From contig BROG01000227.1 in the NCBI GenBank assembly GCA_030159075.1, forward strand, positions 724,001 through 788,000: a stretch of DNA of 64,000 nucleotides, written 5' to 3'. A program made the position numbers and the translations under genes. Under the pieces are notes generated by a model. The model was not told where the DNA came from, did no database searches, and saw only the letters and a program-made list of their open reading frames with translations. Below are positions 36,601 through 47,339 of the stretch, piece after piece. This DNA is from Atrina japonica (lineage: Eukaryota; Mollusca; Bivalvia; Pterioida; Pinnidae). Positions within the stretch are counted from its first letter, which is position 1. Every line of letters begins with the position of its first letter.

Positions 36601-39600
36601 CAGATACTCCTCAGATGAGAGACAGTCAACAAGTAAACATCGTCCGTCTAGAAGTGCAGCTCAACAAAGAGGAAGTTATGGTGCGGGAAGTTCTGAGAAA
36701 TTGTCGTCAAATATTATATATGCATAAACTGATTATTATCCTCTTTTTTTTATGAATCCAAGATGGAAGAATGAGGGGGGAGTGTTGTTTTGGGTCGGTC
36801 TGTTTGTCCATTTATCCTTTTTAGCTCACTGGGACGAAAGTCCAGAGAGCTAATGCCATACCCCCGGCATCATCGTCGTCAGCGTCTGTAGAAAAACCAT
36901 TAACCTGGCCTATAACTTTTTAACTGCAATGGATATGGCTCTGGTATTTCACATATAGATTCCTTATGATGAGAGCTTTCATTTGATACCTTGACTTTTG
37001 ACCTAGTGACTTTGACCTTGGACTTTGACCTACTTTTCAAAAACTTTAATCTTGGCTATAGCTTTTAAACCATGAGGGATAGGGCTTTGATATTTCACCT
37101 ATATATTTCTTTTGACCAGAGCTTTCATTTGTTACCTTGACTTTTGACCTAGTGATATTGACCTTGGACTTTGAACTACTTTTCAAAAACTTTAATCTTG
37201 ACTATATCTTTTAAGCCATGAGTGATAGGGCTTTGATATTTCTCATATATATTTCTTATGACCAGAGCCTTCCTTTGGTACCTTGACTTTTGATATAGTG
37301 AGTTTGACCTTGGACTTTGACCTACTTTTCAAAAATTTTTAACCTGAGCTGAAGGAATCAAAATTTTACTAGTCCTTTGACCTTAAAATTTGACAGCTGT
37401 GGGTCAAATATCTATTTTGAAAATTTACACCCATCCCAGTGAGCTTTGTTATCTTCTGACAACTCTTGTTTCTGTGTGTAAAATTTTGCTTTCAGTCAAA
37501 TATTTTGAGTTTCTTACCTCAAATTTACACCAAATTTGGAATGTTGCTTTAAATCAACAGTATACTGCAGTTGAGTTCAATTATTGATGGTGCCTCTGTG
37601 GCCAAATGGTTAGAGCATCACGCTTTGCCCCACTGGAAGCTGATTTTTGTGAGAAAATTTGCCAGTTTACTTGCAAAAGGGCGGTGGCCTCTTGCCAGGT
37701 ACATTGTAACCGGGTTCTTTCCTCCACCATTAAAATCTGGCCACCACCATATACCTAAAAAATTGTTGAGTGTGGAGTAAAACACTATTCAAAATCAAAT
37801 CCATTTCAATAATTGTCAGCGTACAGTAATATTTCCCAGAGTTATGGGACTTTAAAAATGTTCATGAATGACTAAGCTCTAAAGAAATACCTGGAAATGT
37901 TTGCCCTTTCACCCCAGCAAATATATTCGCCCCCATCTTAGATTTGCCCTAAACCACTGCAGCCTCATGAATGGCATGTATGTCTGTGCTTTAGTTATTG
38001 CTTGAAAATTTGCTTTCATTTAGATTCACCCTCTCATTTAAGGGGCAAAAATGAAACAGGAGCAAACATTTCCCTATACTGTAAATAATATTAGAAACAA
38101 AAGTTTTTTTGGTAGTTGTGCACGTTTTGACCGGAAGAAGTTCTGTATTGCAGTAATTTAATCCATTGGGAAGAATAAAATGAATTGATAAATTTTTGTA
38201 CAAATTTATCTAAATTTTGTTATAATGTTGTGGTTTTTGGCTTTTAAGTATGTTCTTTTGTTGTATTCCTTAATATTTTGCCTATTTAGAGTTATTTGAT
38301 ATGAAATATAATTAAAACAAACAATTTGTTATCCAGTAAATCTGCAGAGAGAAGATTTTATTTTCTCATAGATACTTCAATTTCAGTTGACGACTTTGTT
38401 GTTCCTGATGATCTGTCGGATGAGGAGGAGGAATCGGTTGACGAAAAAGACAATGATAGTGATTTCATCTTACCAGAGGAGAATGAGGATTCCGGTAGTG
38501 ATTGGGAGATGGCAAATAAAAAAGGAAAGGTTAGTATAAACATGGTGTTGATACAAGACATTTATCAGAGCTATGATTAACTAGTTATGCCACGTTACTA
38601 AAAGCTTAAAGTTCGTATAGTGCCAGATCTTCATCATGGAGGTCCCTGGTTTGATTCCCATCAACACATTTAGACTCGCCCAAATCAATCAGTTGTATAG
38701 TCCAATATCATAATTTGGGAGTGACCAAGTTAATATTGCATGTAAAATTATTACAATACATGTATTGTGATTTTAAATTATGCACCCCTGAATTCGGACA
38801 GTGGACTATACCATTCATTGAAATGGACAGGTCTAAATGTGAATTTGAGGGTTGATGAGACAAAGAACGAAGTATTTATAAGTGTGTCATATGTGAAATA
38901 TTGATGGAAAAATAGAATTCTGCTGACATTTTTAACTGTAGCTATCAATGACTTTTGCTGTCAGATCAAGAATATTTTAACATCTGTGCATTTTGTTGAA
39001 AATGGACAGATTTTCTTCACCAAAGAATTGTATATTCAAACCCAGAAAAGAAAAGTAGAATATAGGTTGAAAATTCAGTCCACTTCAGTCCCAAGGAAAA
39101 CCTTTGTCCCTGTATACATCAGATAGAATTAAGATTCATAAAATACCCATTCGCTTGAGTGGTTTGATATATTTCCTTGATACAAAACATCAATTTCAAT
39201 GTATACCAATAAATAACTTTCTTGGATGTTTGGTCATCACAGGGGAGATCATTCAAGAAACCTGTGCGGTCATCTAAAAGACGGGGAAGGAAAAAGAGGT
39301 ATGGATCTGATTTCTCGGATGAGGAGGATGATGAAGAATATGTTCCGAGGCGAACTAAAAGAAGAGCAAGTGCTGCAGCATCTTCCAAGTTCAAACGGTA
39401 TGATGACTCCGAGGAAAGTGATTTTTCTGAGGAAGAATACGTTCCCAAAAGATCTGCCAAAAAAGGAAGAGGTATGTGCAAATATATTTTTGTAGTAAGA
39501 ATAAATGTTTAAATGTAATGGATGAATTTACAGATGAAAAATGGCCAGACATGTTTTATGACTCCTTGTCAAGTCAAGGCTGTTTTATTTTGTTATAAGG

Positions 39601-42600
39601 GGAACATTTTTTTAAGATCCCAATATTGAGACAGATTGTTGGTCTGATTTATTTTGAAAATCATGTACAGCTTTTAAAAAAAATGTGAATCAAAAACACT
39701 GAATACATTTGAAAGAAAAACAAAACATAAATCAAGATAAATTCAGATATTTTGTACGTTTTGACACGCACCCCCTCCAATTATCACACAATTATGATAA
39801 TTGAGATATGATACTCCAGATATTATAAAAATGATATTACATGTTTTATTAAATTTAATTATTTTGTTATAATATAGTAATTGTTAAATTACTAAATTGA
39901 TTCTTCGGTGTCTGTTTTGGATCTTTTTTGCTGGTTTCTTATGCAGATTTTAGTTTAGTGATTATATAAATTGAGTGTTTTTTTTCCAATGTTTTTATCT
40001 AAATTAAAATGAGATTTTTGAAAGAAAGGAAACTTGTGACCTATGACTGATTGTTGTAATACTGAATACTATTACAGGTACCCCAGCCAAGAGAAAAGGG
40101 AGGAAGCAGTCTGATTCGGAGGATGACGACAGTGAATCAGAGGACAAGAAAAAGAAAACTAAAGGCAGCAAAAGAGGAAAAAAGAAAAAAGAGAGTGAAT
40201 CCGAGGAAGAGGAAAGTGAAGATTCAGAAGAAGATCGAAGAAAAAAGAAAAAACAGAAAAAAAAAGACATTGAATCTGATAATGCCGTTGAAAGTGCGGA
40301 ATCTGAGGAGAATACCTCCAAAAGGAAAGCAGGCCATGATGACGACGAGTCCAACAAGTCTCCCGTTAAAAAGAAAAAGGAGGAAGTCCAGTCAAAAGCT
40401 AAACCCAAACGCAGAAAGCGGTGCATGTTTGGCAAGAAATGCTACAGGTTAAACTCCTTCATTAGCTTCGTTTTCGTTACTCATTTCTGATGACACATCA
40501 CATGTATCAATCACTTTTGTGTTTGGGTTCAAAGATAGATTATCGTAGTAAAGTCAACACCAGTTTTTTAATGTTGTTGTGATTTTTAAAAAATGTGTGT
40601 TCTATTTTGTTGCCTATAGGGTAAAATCAGGATACTGTTTATTTAGTGTTTCTTCTTTTATCAACATCAATACATAAAAAGATTTTCTTTGTCCGTTGAA
40701 TTGAAGATTGGCAAAGATATTGTTTTTAGGTTTCTCTGTCTTGTTTGTCTACTTGAAACATTTTGGTTTATCCAGTAACTTGGCTTTTTTTCCCTTCAAT
40801 TTTTAACCATATATTGGTGTATTTTTGCTCTATGTCAATGAGGTTTCAGATAAGCATAGTTATGACTAGTATTTCACAATACATGTATTTGCCAGAGTTA
40901 TGGGACTTTCAAATTTTCATGAATGGCTAAGCTTCAGGATATACCGGTACAGTAAAACCTGCTTTAGCGACCACCTGTGTATAAATGCACTTCCTTATTT
41001 TCTGAAATTATTTTTAGAACCACGGACAATATCAAACACATTTCAGTGTACATTTGTAATTTTGTTGTTGATCAGGTTTTATATGTTACTAGGTCATTTT
41101 AAAGTTTTGTATATAGGATGAACTTTGGTTTGTAAATTCTGCATCAGGTGAGGCAAAGCTTACTAAAATATATTACTGTACATTATCCATTGAATGACAA
41201 ACCTATAATTTACCTCGCCAATGACCTAATTATAAGTTTGTTTCCTACTGTTCATGGGTGTCCTGCCTCAGTACCTTTAGTTTAATAATGTACATAGCAG
41301 AAAGTAAAACCTAATTGCTGTTATACAAGATTCTGAAGTCATTAACCAAATTATAACATGCTCCCAGTAATCAATGGTCTTGTTTTATTTTACATGCTCT
41401 TAGTCAAGTAGATCTGTTTTGATTTTCACAATAGGGTTGATGGTAAGATAATGTACCTACTTCTTTTCTGATGCCATGTTCCCAGTATCTGATGGTCTGT
41501 TGTATTTTACAACATGTTCCTAATAAAATAGATCTGTTTTGATTTTCTGAGGGCTGATGATATTTTACTACATTTATCATATGACATGCTTCCACTATTG
41601 TAGGTCTGTAGTTAGATAAATTCCTCCCATTCTCGCATTTGTAAAGTAAAAAATGTTTTGATTTTCACAATAGGGTTGATGGTAAGATAATGTACCTACT
41701 TCTTTTCTGATGCCATGTTCCCAGTATCTGATGGTCTGTTGTATTTTACAACATGTTCCTAATAAAATAGATCTGTTTTGATTTTCACAAGAGGGCTGAT
41801 GATAGGAACAGTTCCCTACATTTATCATATGACATGCTTCCACTATTGTAGGTCTGTAGTTAGATAAATTCCTCCCATTCTCGCATTTGTAAAGTAAAAA
41901 ATGTTGTGGGCCCATATAGCTAACTGGAGAAAACCGTTAAATCTCTTGTTTTTCAAAATGCATAAAGTATCATAGTAATATTTGAATATGTATCTACATG
42001 CAAAATGTAGAAGTTATTGAAATTTTGATTTTCAAACTTTTTTTTTTAGAAAAAATCCTGATCACTTCAAACAGTTTTGTCATCCTGGTGATGAAAGCTA
42101 TGAGGTCAGTGAAGAGGAAGATGACAGACTGGGCATATATGGCTTAAACAGTTCAAGGTAAGTGTGTGGGTCTATTTTACAAATGATCTTTTTAAGTCTT
42201 GGACTTGGTCTTAGTTTTAGATACGGTATTTATGACAATCCAGAGGCCGTGCATAGACCTAAGTTATTGTAGTAAATGTCATAATTATCTTTGAAAATGA
42301 TTAAAACTTGAGTTATACTAGTGTTGATAAAATGGTCCCAGGTTTTGTTTTAAAATCAATTAGCTTAAGACTTCTGTCTTAGGTCTGAGGACTTTTGATA
42401 AGATGTTAGGCTCCAGGATTTAATGTTGTCTCAACAGATGGGGTGAAGCAGTGAAACTGATTAAAATGTGCCAGTTGTAATGTTTGTTGTCTGGGATATA
42501 CAGCATACATGCCATACTTCCTGGTGGGACACCTAATGTCCTGGAAAATCGACCCCCTATAACGTGTCCCGCTGGAACACCGATTTTCCCGTAAACTTCT

Positions 42601-45600
42601 GTCCCAGATTCCAACTGTTCCGCCATTTTGTCCACATGATCTCAAACTCCTCATAATTACTAATTAGCAAACGTCTGATTATCAACTGGTTGACACGGTT
42701 ACAGATAAATAGCCTATGGGCATATATATTAATTATTGAGGATGTTAATGATTATATAAAGTCGTCTCATCCACTGATTGGCAGTTAATTGGTGATAAGA
42801 CTAGGCTAAGTCTAAGAGAGTGTGTTATGTCATGTGACATACGCTTGGATCATAGATGATTAGAAGCATGATACCAGCCATCAGAAATAGTTATTTCAAC
42901 ATCTTACGGTCTCGAAAGATATTTGTAATGTACTTCAACAAAATTTTTGGTTATTTTTTTTTTTTTTTTTAAAATAACCAAAAAATTATTATTTTATTTA
43001 TAATCAAACATGCAAGGCATTTGCCTCAAGGTCTAAATTGTCACAAAGCACATATAATGGCAGACATACTTCCGGAAGTAGTGTAAACGGAACTGGACCG
43101 GACTGGTATTCAAATTATGGAAACTTAATTTTTTTTTTAATCATAAACAGAGTTGCTATGTGTTATTCAACTGGTACGTGTATTAACTTGCAAAATTCAT
43201 ATAATAAATATTAAAAAGGCATGCAGTTGGCTAAGTAATTAAACAAAACAAGGAAAACATTCAGAAGTTATAAAAACTTTGATTAAAAATCTCCAGCTAA
43301 AAAATTAAAAATCTCCAGTTGTGGCATAGCAATTGAACTGATTTCTGTCACATGTATGCCTTAATACACATGTAATAAGACTGGCTCGGGAGACATTATA
43401 CATTGTCATGGCATAATGTCATGTAAATGTAACATTTCAGGAACATGCTACCAGTTCATGTTCCAAAAATTGTAATAGTCACTGCAAAAAAGCTTGCAAC
43501 ATGTAAAATAAAGAATTGAAAACAATTTTGTATTTATTTAACACCTGAAAAGTGTCCCAGAATTTTGCGATATTTGTCCCAGAAAAATGTCATTTGTCCC
43601 ATAAAAAATCCCAGAATGGCCTCAGAAAAATATGGCATGTATGATACAGAATTCTCATTTCTAAAAATAAATGTTTTAAATATGGAATTGTATAATTGGT
43701 GTATAACTGAACATTGTTTCTGATATTTTGGTTAGGACAATATTTTACTGCTTGGCTAGGGTTTTGTTTTTGATAGCGGGCCTTGAAATTTTCTTTGATA
43801 TGTGGTCAGAACAAAGTTTTACTGCTTGGCTAGGGTTTTGTTTTTGATAGTGGGCCTGGAAATTGTCTTTGATATCGGGTCAGAACCAAGTTTTACTGCT
43901 TAGCTAGGGTTTTGTTTTTGATAGCGGGCCTTGAATTTTCTTTGATATGGGGTCAGAACAAAGTTTCACTGCTTGGCTAGGGTTTTGTTTTTGATAGCGG
44001 GCCTGGAATTTGTCTTTGATATCGGTCAGAACCAAGTTTTACTGCTTAGCTAGGGTTTTGTTTTTGATAGTGGGCCTGGGAATTTTATTTGATATTAGGT
44101 CAGAACAAAGTTTTACTGCTGGGCTAGGGTTTTGTTTTTAGCTCACTTGAGTCTTTGATATGGGGCATAACCAACTGCTTGAGGGATATGGCTGGGAATT
44201 TTTTGATATTAGGTCAGAACAAAGTTTTACATATAGAGCTGAAGGCTTAACAACCTGACGATAGCTTTGTTATTTTACATATAGATTTCTTATGATGATA
44301 GCTTTCATTTGGTACCTTGACTTTTGACCTAGTGACCTTGAACTTTGACTTACTTTTCAAAATTTTAAACCTGAGCTGAAGAAATAAAAATATTTACCTG
44401 TCTTTTGACCTTAAAACCTGACAGCTGTGGGTCAAATACCTATTTTGATAATTTACACCCATTTTGGCGAGCTTTGTTATCTTCTGACAACTCATGTATA
44501 TCTAGGTCTAAAGGAATTTATAATCACAACATCTTAACTTAGATTAATCAATTTTTTTTAATAAATGAAATAGTAGTTACTGGTTTGTTTATTTTTGTCA
44601 ATTTTGATAGTACAGTTAATTTACTTTTTTGGTGATTTTGTAGGAAAAATACACAGCAAAGAAAAGACATTTCCAAGACTAATAATCCCATCGCAAGTTT
44701 CTTTACAGGAAAAAGAGGTCAGATAGTTTGTCTGGGCATTTTATATATATTGTTTAAAGATAGGTTGCTAAACATCACATCCCTTATTTTTTGTTTAGAT
44801 AGTAGAAAGTGTCTTAAATCAGTGTTATATCAAAACACCAACAACATCTGGTTATATATATATATATATACAGTAGAACTTCGATGAGTCGAACTTCAAT
44901 CAGTCGAATTTCTCGTTGTTTCGAACTTTTACAAAGTCCCGATTTATTTCATTATATATCCTTACTAAGAAACAATTTATAAATCGAACTTTCATGAGTC
45001 GAATTTCTGGGTGTGTCGAACAAAACTGGCAGTCCCATCGCTGTAAAAACATCGAAAATTCATACAAATAAATCGAAGTCGAAGTTTACCTGTATACAAG
45101 ATGTAAATTACCCCATGGCGATTTTCACACCTATCCGACTACGTAGAACAATGAACACGTGTTTATTGATAAACACCCAGGACAGTATAAAAATAACACC
45201 ATGATTTAAGTAATTAAATGTAATAAGCAGACGCTAATTGATTATTGATTGTTTGCGACTGTGTCAGACTCAAATATGCAAATTACCAGCGGCTGTGTTG
45301 GTTGTTTACCATCGCATAGCTTGGGTCATTAAAAATTACCGATTTGTAAAAACAAAACGAAATGACCCATTAATTTAGAGCAAGCATTTTCTTCTCAAAC
45401 TCAAAGTGTCACTTGTCAAAAAATAGCATGAAATGACCAGTATCGGCAATTTGATATCAACTCACCATGCACTCTTCTACTGATTGTGATCTGTCTAGTG
45501 AAGGACCCGGTATCCAACCCGGGGGCTAGCTAGTCAGTCATTACCGACTGAGCAATCCAGTTAAGGACCCGGTATCAAACCCGGGGGGATAACTGGATCA

Positions 45601-45890
45601 GTTGGGTCAGTCAGAAGTGTAAAGAGAAAGATCAATCTACAAACATATGAGGTTAAATACCAGGCAATATTGGAAGCTGAGAGCGGCATAAAAAAGATTC
45701 GATTCTAAGTCATGATCCCAGCACCTATACAGTTACACAGTCACGTACAATATATTTTTTGTGTGGCATGTCGTTATGGAGATAGTGCACTGAGTAAATT
45801 TTAGATTTCTCGATCACCATTCATGAGTCGAAGTCCCGATGTTTCGAACTTTTTAGGCGGTCCCTTGAACTTCGACTCATCGAAGTTCTA

Positions 45891-45955
<65 letters not shown>

Positions 45956-47339
45956 TTTGATATCATGTAGTCAGTATAACAGTATAGATATGTATTACGT
46001 CATGTATGACATTTACAATGTGATGTAAATCAGAGGCTTATTATGTAAACCTCCTACAGAGTTATTGTGTCATTACTAAAGTTTGATATGATATAACTAC
46101 GTTGTCATAGCACCCTCACTTACCCTTATGTAAGATAATAAACACATGATATTAAATCTACTCTGTCGTATAACTATTACATATGTGACATTTGCCATAA
46201 CTTTTTTTCTGTGCCATAGCACCATAGATTTTTTTTAAATATTATACACATAATACCAGTTATAAGGTTTGTAAAACTAGGGGGCCAAAACAAATGCTCA
46301 ATATGATCTATACAACAAAATGTACTAGAGTGTCATAACACCCCCTTTTATTTTACATACTATGACACCGTATTACTTTTGTAGAAGTCATACCGCCTTT
46401 TACACTGGGCTTGCATGGCTGATTGGTTAAACATCCCACTTTAAACTATGAAGTCTCGCAGTTCTAGTCAGCGTGTGTATTTCGAGCCCTGCTGAAACCT
46501 ATGTTGGTTTTGTGAGAAAATTTGTCAGTTTACTTGCAGAAAGCTGTGATCGCTTCCAGGGAACTAGTATATTTTAACCAGGTTCCCTCCTCCACTGTTA
46601 AAAACTGGTTGCCACCATATGCCTGAAAGATTGTTAAGTGTGGCGTACAACAACAATCAGACAAAAAAATCTTGTTTACAATGCCAGCATGTTAAAGGGG
46701 CATCAGCTATGTTTTTTCTCCCAAAAAAATTCTGTCCTTTCTTACTACTTAAATTGATATAAAATAACAAAAAAGGAGATATACATAGACATAAAAAATC
46801 TTAAATTCCTATATATTTAGTGAAAATTGCTTTAGTAACCCAGTTTGGAACTTTTTTCACTTGCAATTTGCTCAACCTTACTATATGTATTTGTATATGA
46901 ATACCAAACTAGACCTGTCCTTAATCTCACAAAGTATAGAGCAATATAAGATTTTTTTTGTGTCTGTGTATAGCTCTTATTTGTTACTGTACATCAAGTA
47001 CAAGTAGCTAAAGTAGACAAAAAATTGAAATAATTTTTGTTGGTAAACACAGCTAATATCCCATTAAGGTATATACATGTATCTGATCTTATTACAGATA
47101 GAATTCTAACCAAGAAAAATGATGATGAAGATGATGAGGGATTACCCAATACCTATGACTACAAAGACAGTTTTATTGACGATGAAAATGTATCAGAAAG
47201 CGAAGAGTCTGATTTTAATTCAGGTGGCGAAGACTCTGATTGGAACCCAGAGGATTCTCAAAACATTCGTGATTTAAAAAAAGAGGCAAAAGAATTCAAA
47301 AAGAATAAGAAGTTGCAGAAACCGACCAGAAATAAATGA
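27601..47339 (+). CDS. APLF: APLF, aprataxin and PNK-like factor (14 coding exons, 691 residues)
   Basis: Exons: 27601-27693, 28644-28715, 30095-30252, 30706-30767, 32230-32255, 33739-33898, 35091-35256, 36508-36680, 38387-38529, 39243-39471, 40078-40447, 42050-42157, 44644-44717, 47098-47339. All introns are GT-AG and the sum (2076 nt) is in frame. APLF helps repair DNA breaks by end joining: it binds XRCC1/XRCC4, Ku and poly(ADP-ribose) and chaperones histones. Visible here are an FHA domain (about 1-105, Arg26, SRNH at 38-41), a Ku-binding motif RVLPSWL (161-167), a Lys/Glu/Ser-rich linker (about 190-540), one PBZ finger (Cys543, Cys549, His556, His562) and an acidic tail with TYDYKDSFIDDE and GGEDSDWNPED. 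Human APLF is 511 residues with two PBZ fingers; this one is longer and has one. The exon 3 and 13 donors (AG then GTCAGA) and the exon 8 donor (GTGCGG) are weak but are fixed by phase. Confidence 0.92.
28794..28884. mobile_element. Small foldback element with TTAA borders
   Basis: TTAA then CCCTTTCAACCC on the left faces GGGTGAAAGGG then TTAA on the right. TTAA duplication plus CCC ends is piggyBac-like. It lies in APLF intron 2. Confidence 0.55.
28985..29370 (+). repeat. Tandem array, unit about 55-60 bp
   Basis: Seven or so degenerate units of CATCTACAAAAGTGAGCA / AAATCTACAGAATTCAGCAC. In APLF intron 2. Confidence 0.75.
29749..29951. repeat. Foldback element with about 65-bp arms
   Basis: AACAGTAAACACGCTCTAAA and GGCCTTTATCAA on the left face TTGATAAAGGCC and AGAGTGTGTTTACTGTTTT on the right. 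In APLF intron 2. Confidence 0.65.
30478..30665. mobile_element. pogo/Tigger-like MITE
   Basis: It starts CAGTGAAGCCTGTCTTGAGA and ends AAGGCAGGTTCCACTG. Internally palindromic. In APLF intron 3, 40 bases before exon 4. Confidence 0.7.
30791..30872. repeat. Foldback of the CTCATCAACCCCTAAA family
   Basis: AGCTCATCAACACCTAAAAA faces TTAGGGGTGTTTAACC around a shared AATGGACTC...GTAAATCAATGA core. Related copies lie at 6874-6968, 17093-17152 (partial) and 60196-60287. Confidence 0.6.
31025..31756 (+). repeat. Tandem array of CTCTTTGTCTGTCTCTTTGT units, higher-order repeat of about 56-60 bp
   Basis: Pyrimidine-rich units (TTTGTAAGCTGTCTCTTTGT, CCATTTCTTTGTCTGTCCAT) alternate. Long frames on both strands (KETAYKETDKE-type) come from the repeat and are not genes. 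In APLF intron 4. Confidence 0.9.
32430..32790 (+). mobile_element. Two tRNA-derived SINE copies in tandem
   Basis: Both copies share TAGCT..GATGGGTAGAG-like A-box sequence and CCCAGGTTTGAGTCCCATCA / CCAAGGTTTGAGTCCCATCA B-box sequence, followed by GAGGCAGAATTTGTCTCTG. They are about 240 bases apart. They cannot be tRNAs because the acceptor stem does not close. In APLF intron 5. Confidence 0.65.
33310..33435 (+). mobile_element. Degenerate tRNA-like SINE fragment
   Basis: TTGGTCAGTTAGAGTATTCA followed by AGTTCTAGGGTTTAATACAT resembles A and B boxes of a tRNA-derived head. In APLF intron 5. Confidence 0.35.
33739..33898 (+). other. APLF: APLF exon 6: Ku-binding motif
   Basis: The exon encodes EKTRVLPSWLIQ, matching the vertebrate APLF Ku-binding motif (RKRILPTWML), which docks on the Ku80 vWA domain. 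It is followed by a Lys/Pro/Ser stretch (VPKKSPKKSPVKS). Confidence 0.85.
33926..34104. mobile_element. pogo/Tigger-like MITE next to the APLF exon 6 donor
   Basis: It starts CAGTGGAACCTGTCTTGAAA 27 bases after the exon 6 donor and ends GACATGTTCCACTG, with TA on both outer sides. Confidence 0.7.
34440..35060 (+). repeat. Tandem array, unit about 28-31 bp, about 20 copies
   Basis: Unit: ATAATTACCTGTATATTGCC AGTGTCTCT, with a higher-order duplication (the block at 34440-34640 recurs near 34680-34860). It runs to about 30 bases before APLF exon 7. Confidence 0.9.
35385..35545 (+). mobile_element. tRNA-SINE family A, 5'-truncated copy
   Basis: It carries the family body (AACTGGAACCTAAACTGATT, GTGAGAAAGTCTGCTAGT, TGGTCTCTTCCCAGG, ACTGGTCACCAC) without the tRNA head. 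In APLF intron 7. Confidence 0.65.
36194..36348. repeat. Foldback with about 70-bp arms
   Basis: AACCCCTACCTTGAGGGTAT and AAAGAATCTCAATTCT on the left face GATTGAGATTCCTTTG and ATACCCTTAAGGTAGGGGT on the right. In APLF intron 7. Confidence 0.75.
36825..37470 (+). repeat. Dispersed repeat rich in TTTGACCTTGGACTTTGACC
   Basis: It opens TTAGCTCACTGGGACGAAAG and closes near ATCCCAGTGAGCTTTGTTAT, giving short inverted ends. Inside, a unit of about 120 bp with ACCTTGACTTTTGACCTAGT and ACTTTGACCTACTTTTCAAA occurs three times. Partial copies lie at 44140-44500 and, inverted, at about 63660-63750. In APLF intron 8. Confidence 0.8.
37589..37800 (+). mobile_element. tRNA-SINE family A
   Basis: Head GTGCCTCTGTGGCCAAATGG TTAGAGCAT, then the body up to TTGTTGAGTGTGGAGTAAAA. 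Part of the B-box region is deleted. In APLF intron 8. Confidence 0.7.
40950..41015 (+). mobile_element. pogo/Tigger-like MITE end fragment
   Basis: CAGTAAAACCTGCTTTAGCG ACCACCTGTGTATAAA matches the left end of the copy at 56764. No right end was seen. Confidence 0.5.
41395..41915 (+). repeat. Two-copy tandem duplication, unit about 240 bp
   Basis: Bases from about 41422 recur at 41661 and those from 41571 recur at 41819, nearly identical, so the duplication is recent. In APLF intron 11. Confidence 0.85.
42493..43650. mobile_element. Putative non-autonomous DNA element, 1.15 kb
   Basis: ACAGCATACATGCCATACTT on the left faces AAATATGGCATGTATGATAC on the right. Inside, both ends carry repeated TGTCCCAG/CTGGGAC motifs. 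In APLF intron 12. No coding frame. Confidence 0.45.
43720..44140 (+). repeat. Tandem array, unit about 78 bp, five to six copies
   Basis: Unit: GGTCAGAACAAAGTTTTACT GCTTGGCTAGGGTTTTG TTTTTGATAGCGGGCCTGG. It then runs into a copy of the TTTGACC-rich repeat (44140-44500). In APLF intron 12. Confidence 0.85.
44644..44717 (+). other. APLF: APLF exon 13 with a PIP-box-like motif
   Basis: The exon encodes NTQQRKDISKTNNPIASFF followed by TGKR. NNPIASFF (residues 600-607) has the Ile and Phe-Phe spacing of a PCNA-interacting peptide, with Asn in place of the first Gln. Motif match only. Confidence 0.4.
44871..45893. mobile_element. Tigger-like non-autonomous DNA transposon, 1.02 kb
   Basis: It starts CAGTAGAACTTCGATGAGTC and ends GACTCATCGAAGTTCTACTG as a perfect inverted pair, with TA outside each end, inserted in a TA-rich site that continues as (TA)n(GA)n at 45894-45953. 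Ends of this form are typical of Tigger. Internally, repeats of GTCGAA near both ends and two copies of GGACCCGGTATC.AACCCGGG near 45502 and 45567 (tRNA B-box-like on the minus strand) are visible. No transposase. In APLF intron 13. Confidence 0.75.
46406..46665 (+). mobile_element. tRNA-SINE family A
   Basis: GGGCTTGCATGGCTGATTGG TTAAACAT head, degenerate B box, body and TTGTTAAGTGTGGCGTACAA tail. In APLF intron 13. Confidence 0.65.
47098..47339 (+). other. APLF: APLF last exon: acidic histone-chaperone tail
   Basis: TYDYKDSFIDDE and GGEDSDWNPED align with the human C-terminus (EYDLNDSFLDDE, DEDSDWEPG), followed by KKEAKEFKKNKK like the human KEAKRFMKRK. In vertebrates this tail binds histones. 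Confidence 0.88.

Larger units (their letters stand above)
40078..42157 (+). other. APLF: APLF exons 11-12: charged linker and PBZ zinc finger
   Basis: Exon 11 encodes a Lys/Glu/Ser-rich run ending RKRCMFGKKCY. Exon 12 continues RKNPDHFKQFCHPGDESYEV. Together they form one PBZ finger with spacing C-x5-C-x6-H-x5-H, the poly(ADP-ribose)-binding module of APLF and CHFR. The splice junction falls inside the finger, in an Arg codon (AG then A). The second finger seen in vertebrate APLF is not present downstream. Confidence 0.92.
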
